Origin: Frondihabitans sucicola
Lineage (GTDB): Bacteria; Actinomycetota; Actinomycetes; Actinomycetales; Microbacteriaceae
Assembly (NCBI RefSeq): GCF_030296615.1
Contig: NZ_AP027732.1
Location: forward strand, 2,671,042-2,735,041
Length of the DNA: 64,000 nucleotides
Direction: 5' to 3'
Both the position numbers and the translations under genes were made by a program. Below, piece after piece: positions 51,092 through 60,230 of the stretch. The notes under the pieces are model-generated. The model searched no databases. It was given only the letters and a program-made list of their open reading frames with translations, and had not been told where the DNA came from. How positions within the stretch are numbered: position 1 is the stretch's first letter; each line of letters starts with the position of its first letter.

Positions 51092-53752
51092 TCAGCGTCG
51101 CAGAGCGTCGGCGATGGCCGAGAGCGCCGTGGGGATCGCGGACACGTCGGAGCCGCCACCCTGGGCGAGGTCGTCTTTTCCGCCGCCGCCGCCGCCGAGG
51201 ACGCCCGCCGCCGTGCGAGCGAGAACACCGGCCTTGACGCCGCTCTCGCGGGCACCGGCGGTGGTCGCCACGATCACGGCCGGCTTGCCGCCGACATCGG
51301 CTGCCAGCGCCACGACGGAACTCGACGACGAGCCGAGGCGTTCGCGGACGGTGGTGGCGAGCGTGCGCAGTTCGTCGGACGACTTGACCTGGCCGACGGA
51401 CTCGATCACGACGGTGAGCGAACCCAGAGCGGTGGCGGCAGCGACGAGCGACGGGACGCGCGTGGCGAGAGCCGCCGCCTCGAACTCGGCGATGCGCTTC
51501 TCCGCCGCCTTCAGGTCGGACGCGAGCGTCGCGATGCGCTCGGGCAACTGCTCGCGCGGTGCCTTGAGCGACGACGTGAGCTGACCGACGATTGCCCGCT
51601 CGGCGGCGAAGTCGCGGAACGCATCGACGCCCACGAGCGACTCGACACGGCGGTTGGTCGAGCCGATCGACGACTCGCCGACGAGATTGATGAGGCCGAT
51701 CTGCGACGAGTTCGACACGTGCGTGCCGGCGCAGAGCTCGCGCGACCAGGGGCCGCCGATGTCGACCATGCGAACCTCGTCGCCGTACTTCTCACCGAAC
51801 AGAGCCATGGCGCCGGCGGCTCGCGCCTCGTCGAGGGGCAGGATGCGCGTGGTCACCTCGAGATCGTCGCGGATCTTCTGGTTGGCGATGTCTTCGATCT
51901 CGGTGCGCGTCGCGGCCGACAGCGGGTTCGACCAGTTGAAGTCGAGACGCATGTAGCCCGCCTTGTTGTAGGAGCCCGCCTGGTGCGCCTCGGGCCCGAG
52001 CACCTGGCGGAGGGCGGCGTGGATGAGGTGGGTCGCCGAGTGGGCCTGCGTCGCACCGCGACGATAGACCGGGTCGACGACGGTGGTCGCGGCCGCGCCG
52101 ACGCCGACCTCGCCGGAGCGGACCTGCACCCGGTGGCTGATGAGCCCCTTCACGGGCTTCTGGACGTCGAGGACCTCGAGGTCGAATCCGTTGCCGACGA
52201 TGCTGCCGGCATCCGCCTCCTGTCCGCCCGACTCGGCGTAGAGCGACGTCTCGGCGAGGATGACCTCGGCGATGTCGCCCGCGACCGCCTTGTCGACCGA
52301 ACGGCCGTCGACGATGATGCCGAGGATGGTCGACTCGGTGTCGAGGAACTCGTAGCCGGTGAAGACCGTCTCGCCGGCGGCGCGGAACGCCGAGTACACG
52401 CTGAGGTCGGCCAGCGCGGTCTTCCGCGACTTCGCGTCGGCCTTTGCGCGAGAGCGCTGCTCGGCCATGAGCGAGTCGAACGCCGTTCGGTCGACCGACA
52501 GCCCCGCCTCCTCGGCGATCTCGAGGGTGAGGTCGATCGGGAAGCCGAAGGTGTCGTGCAGGAGGAACGCGGTGTCGCCCTTGAGCTCGGACTTCTGTGC
52601 CTTCTTGGTCTCGTCGACCGCCACGTCGAGGATGCTCGTGCCGGCGGTGAGGGTGCGCAGGAAGGTCTCCTCTTCGGCGAACGCGAGCCGCGAGATGCGG
52701 TCGTAGTCGGTCTCGACCTCGGGGTACGCCGCCTTCATCGCGTCACGGGACGCCGCGAACAGCTCGGGGAAGGTGGCCTCCTCGACGCCCAGGAGACGGA
52801 TCGAGCGCACGCTGCGCCGCATCAGACGGCGCAGGATGTACCCGCGACCCTCGTTGGACGGAGTCACGCCGTCGCTCATCAGCATGAGCGACGAACGGAC
52901 GTGATCCGCGATGATGCGCATTCGGACGTCGTCTTCGTGGTCGGCGCCGTAGCGGCGACCGGAGAGGTCGGCGGCGCGATCGAGGACGGGACGCACCTGG
53001 TCGATCTCGTACATGTTGTCGACGCCCTGCTTGAGGAAGGCGACGCGCTCGAGACCCATGCCGGTGTCGATGTTCTTGTTGGGGAGCTCGCGGACGATGT
53101 CGAAGTCGACCTTCGAACGCACGTTCTCGACCTGGTACTGCATGAACACGAGGTTCCAGATCTCGACGTAGCGGTCGTCGTCGGTGGCCGGGCCGCCGTC
53201 GATGCCGAACGCCGGGCCGCGGTCGAAGAAGATCTCGGAGCAGGGCCCCGCCGGCCCCGGCTGGCCCGTCGACCAGTAGTTGGTGTCTTTGTCGAGGCGC
53301 TGGATCCGCTCGTCGGGCAGACCGGCGATCTGCTTCCAGAGGCGGATCGCCTCGTCGTCGTCTTTGTAGACGGTGACCCAGAGGTCTTTCGGGTCGAACT
53401 CGTAGCCGCCGTCGGCTGCGGACGACGTCAGGAGCTCCCACGCGTAGGTGATGGCCTGCTCTTTGAAGTAGTCGCCGAACGAGAAGTTGCCGTTCATCTG
53501 GAAGAACGTGCCGTGGCGCGGCGTCTTGCCGACCTCTTCGATGTCGTTCGTGCGGATGCACTTCTGCACGCTGGTGGCTCGCGGGTACGGAGCAGGCACC
53601 AGCCCGGACAGGTAGGGGATGAACGGCACCATGCCGGCGACGGTGAAGAGAAGGCTCGGGTCGTCGCTCACGAGCGACGCGGAGGGCACGACGGTGTGCC
53701 CGCGGTCGCCGAAGAACTCGAGCCAGCGGTTGCGGATGTCAGCGGTCAGCAT
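51092..53752 (-). CDS. alaS: Alanyl-tRNA synthetase
   Basis: Charges tRNA-Ala and edits mischarged tRNA. The 886-residue protein has the class-II core (KCIRTNDIEEVG, RHGTFFQMNGNFSFGDYFK) and the editing-domain zinc site (HSATHLIHAAL and CAGTHV). A C-terminal coiled coil and DHHA1 domain with GGGGGGKDDLAQGGG complete it. The C-terminus is a normal match to the family. It is the first of alaS-ruvX-mltG. Confidence 0.97.
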   Translation of the reverse strand: MLTADIRNRWLEFFGDRGHTVVPSASLVSDDPSLLFTVAGMVPFIPYLSGLVPAPYPRATSVQKCIRTNDIEEVGKTPRHGTFFQMNGNFSFGDYFKEQAITYAWELLTSSAADGGYEFDPKDLWVTVYKDDDEAIRLWKQIAGLPDERIQRLDKDTNYWSTGQPGPAGPCSEIFFDRGPAFGIDGGPATDDDRYVEIWNLVFMQYQVENVRSKVDFDIVRELPNKNIDTGMGLERVAFLKQGVDNMYEIDQVRPVLDRAADLSGRRYGADHEDDVRMRIIADHVRSSLMLMSDGVTPSNEGRGYILRRLMRRSVRSIRLLGVEEATFPELFAASRDAMKAAYPEVETDYDRISRLAFAEEETFLRTLTAGTSILDVAVDETKKAQKSELKGDTAFLLHDTFGFPIDLTLEIAEEAGLSVDRTAFDSLMAEQRSRAKADAKSRKTALADLSVYSAFRAAGETVFTGYEFLDTESTILGIIVDGRSVDKAVAGDIAEVILAETSLYAESGGQEADAGSIVGNGFDLEVLDVQKPVKGLISHRVQVRSGEVGVGAAATTVVDPVYRRGATQAHSATHLIHAALRQVLGPEAHQAGSYNKAGYMRLDFNWSNPLSAATRTEIEDIANQKIRDDLEVTTRILPLDEARAAGAMALFGEKYGDEVRMVDIGGPWSRELCAGTHVSNSSQIGLINLVGESSIGSTNRRVESLVGVDAFRDFAAERAIVGQLTSSLKAPREQLPERIATLASDLKAAEKRIAEFEAAALATRVPSLVAAATALGSLTVVIESVGQVKSSDELRTLATTVRERLGSSSSSVVALAADVGGKPAVIVATTAGARESGVKAGVLARTAAGVLGGGGGGKDDLAQGGGSDVSAIPTALSAIADALRR

Positions 53753-53799
53753 GGTGATCTCTCAGATCGAGGAAGGACGTCTGGAAAGGAAGAACGGTC

Positions 53800-53982
53800 T
53801 CAGGCCTGCTCGCGCAGCTCGGCCTCGCGACTGCGGTAGCCGTCGGCCACGGCCGTCTGGAACTGCTTGAGTCGACCGTCGAGGCTGGTGAAGAACTCTT
53901 GGCCCCCTGGCGTCTGGTTCACGCGGTGGGCCACGTAGAAACCCAGGGCGGTGCCGACGGCGAGGACGAGGACGTACTTCAA
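53800..53982 (-). CDS. Small single-pass membrane protein between rpsD and alaS
   Basis: A 60-residue protein with one TM helix at residues 2-18 (YVLVLAVGTALGFYVAH) and an amphipathic charged C-terminus of about 40 residues. It is not recognised by name, but the organisation as a short gene before alaS looks conserved in related genomes. ATG 53982 lies about 140 bases after rpsD and the stop is 47 bases before alaS. Confidence 0.65.
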   Translation of the reverse strand: MKYVLVLAVGTALGFYVAHRVNQTPGGQEFFTSLDGRLKQFQTAVADGYRSREAELREQA

Positions 53983-54068
53983 CGGACAGCGGCTTTCACG
54001 GATGGTTCTCCTTCGAATGGACTGTCGTCAAGCTTAGTTCGTCGCCTGCTGAGCCTGGGGTGAACGAC

Positions 54069-54103
54069 GAAGGGAGCAGCCACCGTGGGTGACTGCTCCC
54101 TTC
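54069..54103 (-). terminator. Terminator hairpin after rpsD
   Basis: GAAGGGAGCAG and CTGCTCCCTTC pair around a 13-base loop, 19 bases past the rpsD stop on the minus strand. Confidence 0.78.
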
Positions 54104-54121
54104 GGAGAGGAACGGGTGAGG

Positions 54122-54751
54122 CTAGCGGGCGGCGTAGTACTCGACGACCAGCTGGACCTCACAGGTCACGGGAACCTCGGCGCGCTTCGGGCGACGAACG
54201 AGCTTCGCCTGCAGCTTGTCGATCTCGACCTCGAGGTACGCCGGCACCTTGGGGAGGACGTCGACGTGGCCACCGGCGGCGGCGACCTGGAAGGGCTCCA
54301 TGGCCTCGGACTTCGGCTTGACGTGGATCATCTGACCGGGCTTCACGCGGAAGGACGGACGGTCGACGAGCTTGCCGTCGACGAGGATGTGACGGTGCAC
54401 GACCATCTGGCGAGCCTGAGCCGTGGTGCGAGCGAAGCCGGCGCGCAGCACGAGGGCGTCGAGACGCTCCTCGAGCAGCTCGACCAGGTTCTCACCGGTC
54501 AGGCCGCGCGACTTGCGGGCCTCTTCGAAGACGATCTTGAGCTGGGCTTCGCGGATGCCGTACTGGGCGCGCAAGCGCTGCTTCTCGCGGAGACGGACGG
54601 CGTAGTCGCTGTCGGTCTTGCGCTTGGTGCGGCCGTGCTCACCCGGAGCGTAAGGACGCTTCTCGAGGTAGCGGGCGGCCTTCGGGGTCAGCGCGATGCC
54701 GAGGGCACGCGACAGACGCGTCTTGCTGCGAGTACGTGACTTGGTAGACAC
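54122..54751 (-). CDS. rpsD: 30S ribosomal protein S4
   Basis: The 209-residue 16S rRNA-binding assembly protein contains the S4 RNA-binding domain (ERLDALVLRAGFARTTAQAR, then HILVDGKLVDRPSFRVKPGQ). The C-terminus ends in VVEYYAAR. The start is a GTG with AGGAA upstream. It stands alone, away from the main ribosomal clusters as in related genomes, with its own terminator. Confidence 0.97.
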   Translation of the reverse strand: MSTKSRTRSKTRLSRALGIALTPKAARYLEKRPYAPGEHGRTKRKTDSDYAVRLREKQRLRAQYGIREAQLKIVFEEARKSRGLTGENLVELLEERLDALVLRAGFARTTAQARQMVVHRHILVDGKLVDRPSFRVKPGQMIHVKPKSEAMEPFQVAAAGGHVDVLPKVPAYLEVEIDKLQAKLVRRPKRAEVPVTCEVQLVVEYYAAR

Positions 54752-54884
54752 AGGGATTCCTATCGATCTTGTCGGTTGACTGATGGTCTGCCAGGCGCGC
54801 GAGCGCCGACAGGCGTAACAAGAGGGGTTTCGTCGCCGGCTAAAGGCAACCGTGCAAGCTTACATGAAGACTGCAGGATCGCGG

Positions 54885-56300
54885 TCACTCGCCCCGGACG
54901 ATCCGGCGCAGCTTCTCGAGACGCGCGGCGACGTCGCGCTCGTTGCCGTTCGCCGTGGGGTCGTAGTACGTCGATCCGAGCAGCGTGTCGGGAAGGTACT
55001 GCTGCTCGACGACGCCGAACTCGGAGTCGTGGGCGTACTTGTAGCCCTTGCCGTGACCGAGGCGCTTGGCGCCCGGATAGTGCGCGTCGCGCAGGTGTTT
55101 CGGCACGCGGCCCGCCTTACCCGCCCGGACATCCGCGATGGCCTGGTCGAGAGCGAGGTAGGAGCGGTTGGACTTGGGAGCGGTCGCGAGGTACACGACC
55201 GCTTCGGCGAGCGGGATCCGGCCCTCGGGCATGCCGATCATCTGCACGGCGTCGGCTGCGGCCATCGCGATGACGAGCGCCTGCGGGTCGGCCATGCCGA
55301 TGTCTTCGGAGGCCGAGATGATGACTCGCCGGGCGATGAAACGTGGGTCTTCGCCGGCCTCGATCATGCGGGCCAGGTAGTGGAGCGCCGCGTCGACGTC
55401 GGAACCCCGCACGCTCTTGATGAAGGCGCTGATGACGTCGTAGTGCTCGTCACCGTTGCGGTCGTAGCGGAGGAGAGCGCGGTCGACGGATTGCGCGACC
55501 AACTCGGCGGTGACGGTGGGGACCCCGGAGCCGCCAGGTGATCCTGCGCCCTCGAGCTCTTCGTCGTCTTCGTCGTCGACCGGGCCCGCTTGGTCGACCA
55601 GGGCCCAGGCCGACTGAGCCGACGCCTCGAGAGCGGTGAGCGCGCGCCGGGCGTCGCCCGAGGCGAGGCGGACGATCATCGCGAGTGCCTCGTCGTCGAC
55701 CTCGACCGCGTCGGCAAGACCGCGGGAGTCGTGGACGGCGCGGACGACGAGCTCGCGGAGATCGTCGTCGCTGAGCTGCTCGAGCGTGAGGAGGAGGGAG
55801 CGGGAGAGGAGAGGCGTGATGACCGAGAAGGACGGGTTCTCGGTGGTGGCGGCGATCAGGATGATCCAGCCGTTCTCGACCCCGGGCAGGAGCGCGTCTT
55901 GCTGGGCCTTGGTGAACCGGTGGATCTCGTCGAGGAACAGGACGGTCGTGGTGCCGTAGAGGTCGCGATTGGACAGCGCCTTCTCCATCACGGCGCGAAC
56001 GTCTTTGACGCCGGCGGTGACGGCGGAGAGTTCGACGAACTGACGACCGGACGAGTGGGCGACGGCCTGCGCGAGCGTCGTCTTACCGGTGCCGGGTGGG
56101 CCCCAGAGGATGACCGAGACGGCGCCGGTCTCGCCCGTCGTGTCGGAGGCGAGCTGGACGAGTGGCGAACCAGGACGCAGAAGGTGCTTCTGCCCGGCGA
56201 CCTCGTCGAGGCTCGTCGGTCGCATGCGGACGGCGAGCGGGGTGGAGCTCTGAAGCGAGCGGGGACGGCCTTCGACGGCGCGTGACTCCCCTGTGCTCAT
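54885..56300 (-). CDS. rarA: Replication-associated recombination protein A
   Basis: AAA+ ATPase related to clamp loaders that acts at stalled forks. It shows Walker [15 protein letters not shown], Walker [17 protein letters not shown], sensor 1 [10 protein letters not shown] and the MgsA C-terminal tetramerisation domain ([18 protein letters not shown]). The 471 residues are typical. An Asp/Glu-rich insertion (about 245-255, [10 protein letters not shown]) is seen. It is divergent from the cyclophilin gene. Confidence 0.95.
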   Translation of the reverse strand: MSTGESRAVEGRPRSLQSSTPLAVRMRPTSLDEVAGQKHLLRPGSPLVQLASDTTGETGAVSVILWGPPGTGKTTLAQAVAHSSGRQFVELSAVTAGVKDVRAVMEKALSNRDLYGTTTVLFLDEIHRFTKAQQDALLPGVENGWIILIAATTENPSFSVITPLLSRSLLLTLEQLSDDDLRELVVRAVHDSRGLADAVEVDDEALAMIVRLASGDARRALTALEASAQSAWALVDQAGPVDDEDDEELEGAGSPGGSGVPTVTAELVAQSVDRALLRYDRNGDEHYDVISAFIKSVRGSDVDAALHYLARMIEAGEDPRFIARRVIISASEDIGMADPQALVIAMAAADAVQMIGMPEGRIPLAEAVVYLATAPKSNRSYLALDQAIADVRAGKAGRVPKHLRDAHYPGAKRLGHGKGYKYAHDSEFGVVEQQYLPDTLLGSTYYDPTANGNERDVAARLEKLRRIVRGE

Positions 56301-56416
56301 AGAACGCCATGGTAGACCTGGCCACCGACAGTCTGCGGCGGCTCAGTGGCCCGCCTCCCCGGCCGATCGCGGCTCTCCGTTACAGTGCAGGCTGGACCAT
56401 CGCCCATGGAGGATCA

Positions 56417-57225
56417 GTGACACCGAGCAAGAACCAGGACCGCGAATCGCGCGAGAGGCTCCGCCGGTACACGGCCAGGCAGAAGGTGCACACCCATCAG
56501 GTGAAGCGTCGGCTGCGCGACAATGTGGCCGCCATCGTCGCCGTCGTCGTGATCGGAGCCCTGGGAACGGGGTCTCAGATCTTCTACGCGAACGGCGGCT
56601 TCAACCCGAAGAAGCCGAGTGCGTCCGCGTCCGCGTCGGCCTCCGGCACCGCCACCCCGTCGGCCACGGCGACGGCAGGCACCACGACCGGCGACGTCCC
56701 CGCGAAGTCCGTCGCAGAAGACCGCTCCTGGACGGGCACCCTCGACCTGAACAAGAACGTCACCCTCGGTATCGAGCTCGACGGCAAGAAGGCCCCGCAG
56801 GCGACAGCCGCTCTGGTGACACTGATCAAGAAGAACTTCTACGACGGCACGCACTGCTGGCGGATGAGCAATGCCTCGACGGCCAAGTTCTTGCAGTGCG
56901 GTGCGACCAAGGCCGACGGCACGGGCGACGACGGCTTCCAGTTCGGCCCCTCGAGAACGTCCCGAGCGACAACGACTACACCACCGGCGTCATCGCCATG
57001 GCGCGCGCTTCGTCGCCGAACTCGCAGGCCACGCAATTCTTCATCGTCTACGGCGACACGGTGCTCGACGGCAGCACGGGCGGGTACACCGTGGTCGGCA
57101 AGGTCACGTCGGGCCTGCCGAGCCTGGAGAAGAACATCACCGACAAGGGGCTCACCGCCGTCAGCGGCGCGAACGACGGCTCCCCCAAGGTCGCGACGAC
57201 GATCACCAGCGCCACCATCAAGTAG
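56417..57225 (+). CDS. Membrane-anchored cyclophilin-type peptidyl-prolyl isomerase, frameshifted in this sequence
   Basis: GTG 56417 has GGAGG six bases upstream. A basic N-terminus is followed by a TM (about 39-58), a Ser/Ala/Thr linker and a cyclophilin domain. The first frame ends at GDDGFQFGP, and the second resumes with ENVPSDNDYTTGVIAMAR and ATQFFIVYGDT. The break is the C4 run 56947-56950. With five bases the protein has 269 residues. The usual HR and GTGGPGY segments read WRM and GTGDDGF, so activity may be changed. It is exported to the outer face by topology. Its neighbours, rarA and DUF349, match the order in related genomes. Confidence 0.85.
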
Positions 57226-57371
57226 CCGGGGTCCCCGTCCGGATGACGGGCCTCTGCGGCGAACGCACAGGCTCGGCGCTTGTGCAATAGGCTGAACACC
57301 CATCGCGAGGGAGCCGTGTGCCCGAGCGACGAGACGTGCTAACGCAGAAGATCATCCAGCAAGGTGGAATT

Positions 57372-58604
57372 GTGGCTACGAACGATCAGGCGCCCTGGGG
57401 CCGAGTCGCCGACGACGGGACGGTCTACGTCCGCGAAGCCGACGGTGAGCGTGCCGTCGGTCAGTATCCCGACGCGACACCCGAAGAAGCGCTCGCCTAC
57501 TACGAACGCAAGTACACCGAGCTCGCGGGGCAGGTGACACTGCTCGAGCAGCGCGTCAAGCGCGGCGCCTCCGCAGCCGACGTCTCGAAGGCCGTGGCGC
57601 ACCTGCGGGAGGCCCTGACCGAGCCGAGCGCCGTCGGCGACGTCGAGGCGCTGCGCACCCGAGTCGCGGCACTCGACACCACGGTCGTCGAGCTGACGCA
57701 GCAGCAGAGCGCGGAGGCCCAGGCGGCCCAGGCGGAGGCCATCGAGTACCGCACGACTCTGGTGGTCGAGGCGGAGGAGCTCGCGGCGCAGGATCCCGCG
57801 CGGGTCCAGTGGAAGCAGGTCACCGCCGCCATCGACGACATCTTCGCCCGCTGGCAGAAGCACCAGCAGGAGGGGCCGCGGATCCCCAAGGGCGAGGGCA
57901 ACGAGCTCTGGAAGCGATTCCGCGCCGCCCGCTCGACCATCGACGCCCACCGCAAGGCCTTCTACGCCGAGCTCGACTCCGTCCATCGCGACGCGCGCCA
58001 GCGCAAGCAGGCTCTCGTCGAGCAGGCGGAAGGCCTCGCGCCGAAGGCGGCCGACGGCATCCCCGCGTACCGCGGTCTCCTCGAAGACTGGAAACGCGCC
58101 GGCCGCGCCGGCAAGAAGTACGACGACGCACTCTGGGCGCGCTTCAAGGCGGCCGGTGACGTGCTCTACTCGGCCAAGAGCGCGATCGTCGCGCACGACG
58201 AAGCCGAGTACGAAGGCAACCTCGAGGCCAAGCTCGCCCTGCTCGACGAGGCCGAGTCGATCCTGACCATGACCGACCGCACCCAGGCGCGCGACGCCCT
58301 CATCTCGGCTCAGCAGCGTTTCGACGACATCGGGCGGGTCCCGCGCGAGCAGGTCCGACCCGTCGAAGACCGCCTCCGCAAGATCGAGAACCACGTCCGC
58401 AAGCTCGACGACGACTTCTGGCAGAAGAACAACCCCGAGCGGAAGGCACGTTCGGAGGGGCTGGCCGGTCAGCTGCAGGACGCCATCGCCAAGCTCGAGC
58501 TCGAACTCGACGCTGCGCAGGCTTCCGGCGACAAGCGCGCGATCAAAGACGCCCAGGAGGCGCTCGACGCCCGCCGCGTCTGGCTGGACGCCCTGGGCTC
58601 GTAG
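57372..58604 (+). CDS. DUF349-domain coiled-coil protein
   Basis: A 410-residue highly helical, charged protein with repeated DUF349 units. Each holds tryptophan-containing helices such as WKQVTAAIDDIFARWQKH, WKRFRAARS and ARFKAAGDVL, and a Lys/Glu-rich coiled coil follows. The function of the family is not established. GTG 57372 has AAGGTGG upstream and begins ATNDQAPWGRVADDGTVYVR, a usual start. An upstream GTG (57318) is possible. It lies 147 bases downstream of the cyclophilin gene. Confidence 0.85.
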   Translation: MATNDQAPWGRVADDGTVYVREADGERAVGQYPDATPEEALAYYERKYTELAGQVTLLEQRVKRGASAADVSKAVAHLREALTEPSAVGDVEALRTRVAALDTTVVELTQQQSAEAQAAQAEAIEYRTTLVVEAEELAAQDPARVQWKQVTAAIDDIFARWQKHQQEGPRIPKGEGNELWKRFRAARSTIDAHRKAFYAELDSVHRDARQRKQALVEQAEGLAPKAADGIPAYRGLLEDWKRAGRAGKKYDDALWARFKAAGDVLYSAKSAIVAHDEAEYEGNLEAKLALLDEAESILTMTDRTQARDALISAQQRFDDIGRVPREQVRPVEDRLRKIENHVRKLDDDFWQKNNPERKARSEGLAGQLQDAIAKLELELDAAQASGDKRAIKDAQEALDARRVWLDALGS

Positions 58605-58696
58605 ACGGCTCTTCACAGTCACCCCGCCGGCGGCGAGTTCTCCACACCGAGGAGGATTCGCCGCCGATGTCGTGAGTCGAGCGTCAGGCTTTCCGC

Positions 58697-59236
58697 ATGA
58701 CCTCCTCACTCCCCCGGCTCCTGACCACCCGCGACCTGCCGCACGCCGAGCTGCAGGCCGCCGCGCTCGACGGTGACGTCTTTCGCGTCGACCGAGCATT
58801 CTGTTCGGTCGCCGAGTTCGACGTGCCTTGGCGTCGGGCGTCGGCGCTCGAGATCCCGGAGTCGCTCGTGCTGGCGGGGCGGTCGGCGGCGTGGGTGTGG
58901 GGCGCGCAAGAACTGGCGCCGATTCAGCACGAGGCGTTGCGGGTCGGGCCCGGCAGACACGTCGGCGCCACGGCGGGCTACCGCGTGAGCGCCGCCGTGG
59001 TCGACCCGGGCGACATCGTCGACTTCGGTCCGGTGCGGGTGACCGGCCCCACACGCACGGTCGTCGATCTCTGCCGAGCCGACGGCTACGACGACGAGGT
59101 TGTCGACGTCGTCAGGCGACTCGTCTCAGAGCACCGGGTCGGCAGGGCAGGATGCTCCGCGGTGCTCGAGCGGGCGCGCCCGCTCCCCCACAGCCGCAGA
59201 ACGCGCGCTCGGCTCGAAGCCCTCCATCTCGGCTGA
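58697..59236 (+). CDS. AbiEi antitoxin-like protein, no toxin partner seen
   Basis: A 179-residue protein beginning PRLLTTRDLPHAELQAAALDG. It has the WVWGA segment and a later RVTGPTRTVVDLCRADGYDD segment that recall the C-terminal part of AbiEi-family (type IV) antitoxin-like proteins common in this group of actinobacteria. No AbiEii nucleotidyltransferase is adjacent, so it may be an orphan regulator. The match is by recollection of motifs, not a search. Confidence 0.55.
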   Translation: MTSSLPRLLTTRDLPHAELQAAALDGDVFRVDRAFCSVAEFDVPWRRASALEIPESLVLAGRSAAWVWGAQELAPIQHEALRVGPGRHVGATAGYRVSAAVVDPGDIVDFGPVRVTGPTRTVVDLCRADGYDDEVVDVVRRLVSEHRVGRAGCSAVLERARPLPHSRRTRARLEALHLG

Positions 59237-59279
59237 CGGCGCGGACGTGCACGGGATCCGGGGGCCGAGCGAGGGCTCG

Positions 59280-59690
59280 TCAGACCGCGGCGGCCTGGTT
59301 GATGCGGATCGTGTTGCCGGAGGGGTCGCGGAAGGCGCAGTCGCGGGGCCCCCAGGGCTGGTCGATGGGCTCCTGGAGAACCTCGGCGCCGGCGGCCTGG
59401 GCACGCTCGAAGGCCGCGTCGACGTCACTCGACGTGAACACGAGGATCGGCAGGGCGCCCTTGGCGAGCAGCGCCTCCATGGCGTCGCCGTCGGCTTTCG
59501 AGCGGCCGGCGTGAGGCTCGGAGAGGACGAGCTGCGCGGAGCCCGCGGCGGGGTCGCCGAGCGTGACCCAGCGGAACTCCCCCGAGGCCACGTCGTTGCT
59601 CACCTCGAAGCCGAGGGCGTCGCGGTAGAACGCGATCGACTCGTCGGGATCGGAGACGGTCACCTGGCAGTACTGCAGTGCGATTGTCAT
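59280..59690 (-). CDS. VOC-family protein (glyoxalase/bleomycin-resistance fold)
   Basis: A 136-residue protein of two beta-alpha-beta-beta-beta units. DPDESIAFYRDALGFEV is the first unit and ILVFTSSDVDAAFERAQAAG plus FRDPSGNTIRI the second. The substrate is unknown. The gene is downstream of an AraC-type regulator, with which such genes are often paired. Confidence 0.85.
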   Translation of the reverse strand: MTIALQYCQVTVSDPDESIAFYRDALGFEVSNDVASGEFRWVTLGDPAAGSAQLVLSEPHAGRSKADGDAMEALLAKGALPILVFTSSDVDAAFERAQAAGAEVLQEPIDQPWGPRDCAFRDPSGNTIRINQAAAV

Positions 59691-59773
59691 GACTCCACGG
59701 TAGGGCCGTTGCCCAGCCGGGGCTTCTCCGATCCTGCTCGATGGCCGGGGTGCCGTCGGCGAGATCGCCCCGG

Positions 59774-60208
59774 TCAGCCCGCAGAGACCCCGGGGCGAGC
59801 GGCGGCGCCGAGGTAGGGCGGTCGCGTGACGAGTCGCGCGATGCAGCCGGGCATGGCCTCGACCGCGGCGTGATCACGAGCCCGATAGGCCGACGGCGTC
59901 TCGCCGGTGAGCTGCGTGAAACGCGAACTGAAGCTGCCGAGCGACGTGCTGCCGACGGCGAAGCAGGCGTCGGTGACCGAGGTGCCGGCGCGCAGGAGAG
60001 CCATGGCCCTCTCGATCCTGCGCGTCATGAGATAGCCGTACGGCGTCTCGCCGTACGCGTCGCGGAAGATGCGCGAGAAGTGGGCCGGCGACATGAACGC
60101 CTCCGCCGCCATCGTCGGGACGTCGAGCGGCGAGGCGTACTCGCGGTCGATGAGATCGCGAGCACGCCGGACGGCCACCAGGCGGGCGACGTACTCGGGA
60201 TCGGACAC
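59774..60208 (-). CDS. AraC-family regulator (DNA-binding domain only)
   Basis: A 144-residue protein consisting of the two AraC helix-turn-helix motifs. The first is LDVPTMAAEAFMSPAHFSRIFRD; the second includes SVTDACFAVGSTSLGSFSSRFTQLTGETPSAYR. There is no ligand domain. The start is set at GTG 60208; the open frame continues upward into the rel 3' end. It probably regulates the VOC gene 83 bases downstream. Confidence 0.82.
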   Translation of the reverse strand: MSDPEYVARLVAVRRARDLIDREYASPLDVPTMAAEAFMSPAHFSRIFRDAYGETPYGYLMTRRIERAMALLRAGTSVTDACFAVGSTSLGSFSSRFTQLTGETPSAYRARDHAAVEAMPGCIARLVTRPPYLGAAARPGVSAG

Positions 60209-60230
60209 GGCGGCGGAGGCGCGGGCCGGG

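Noticed and set aside
53753..53799. T-box leader for alaS
   Set aside because: The gap is only 47 bases, too short for a T-box.
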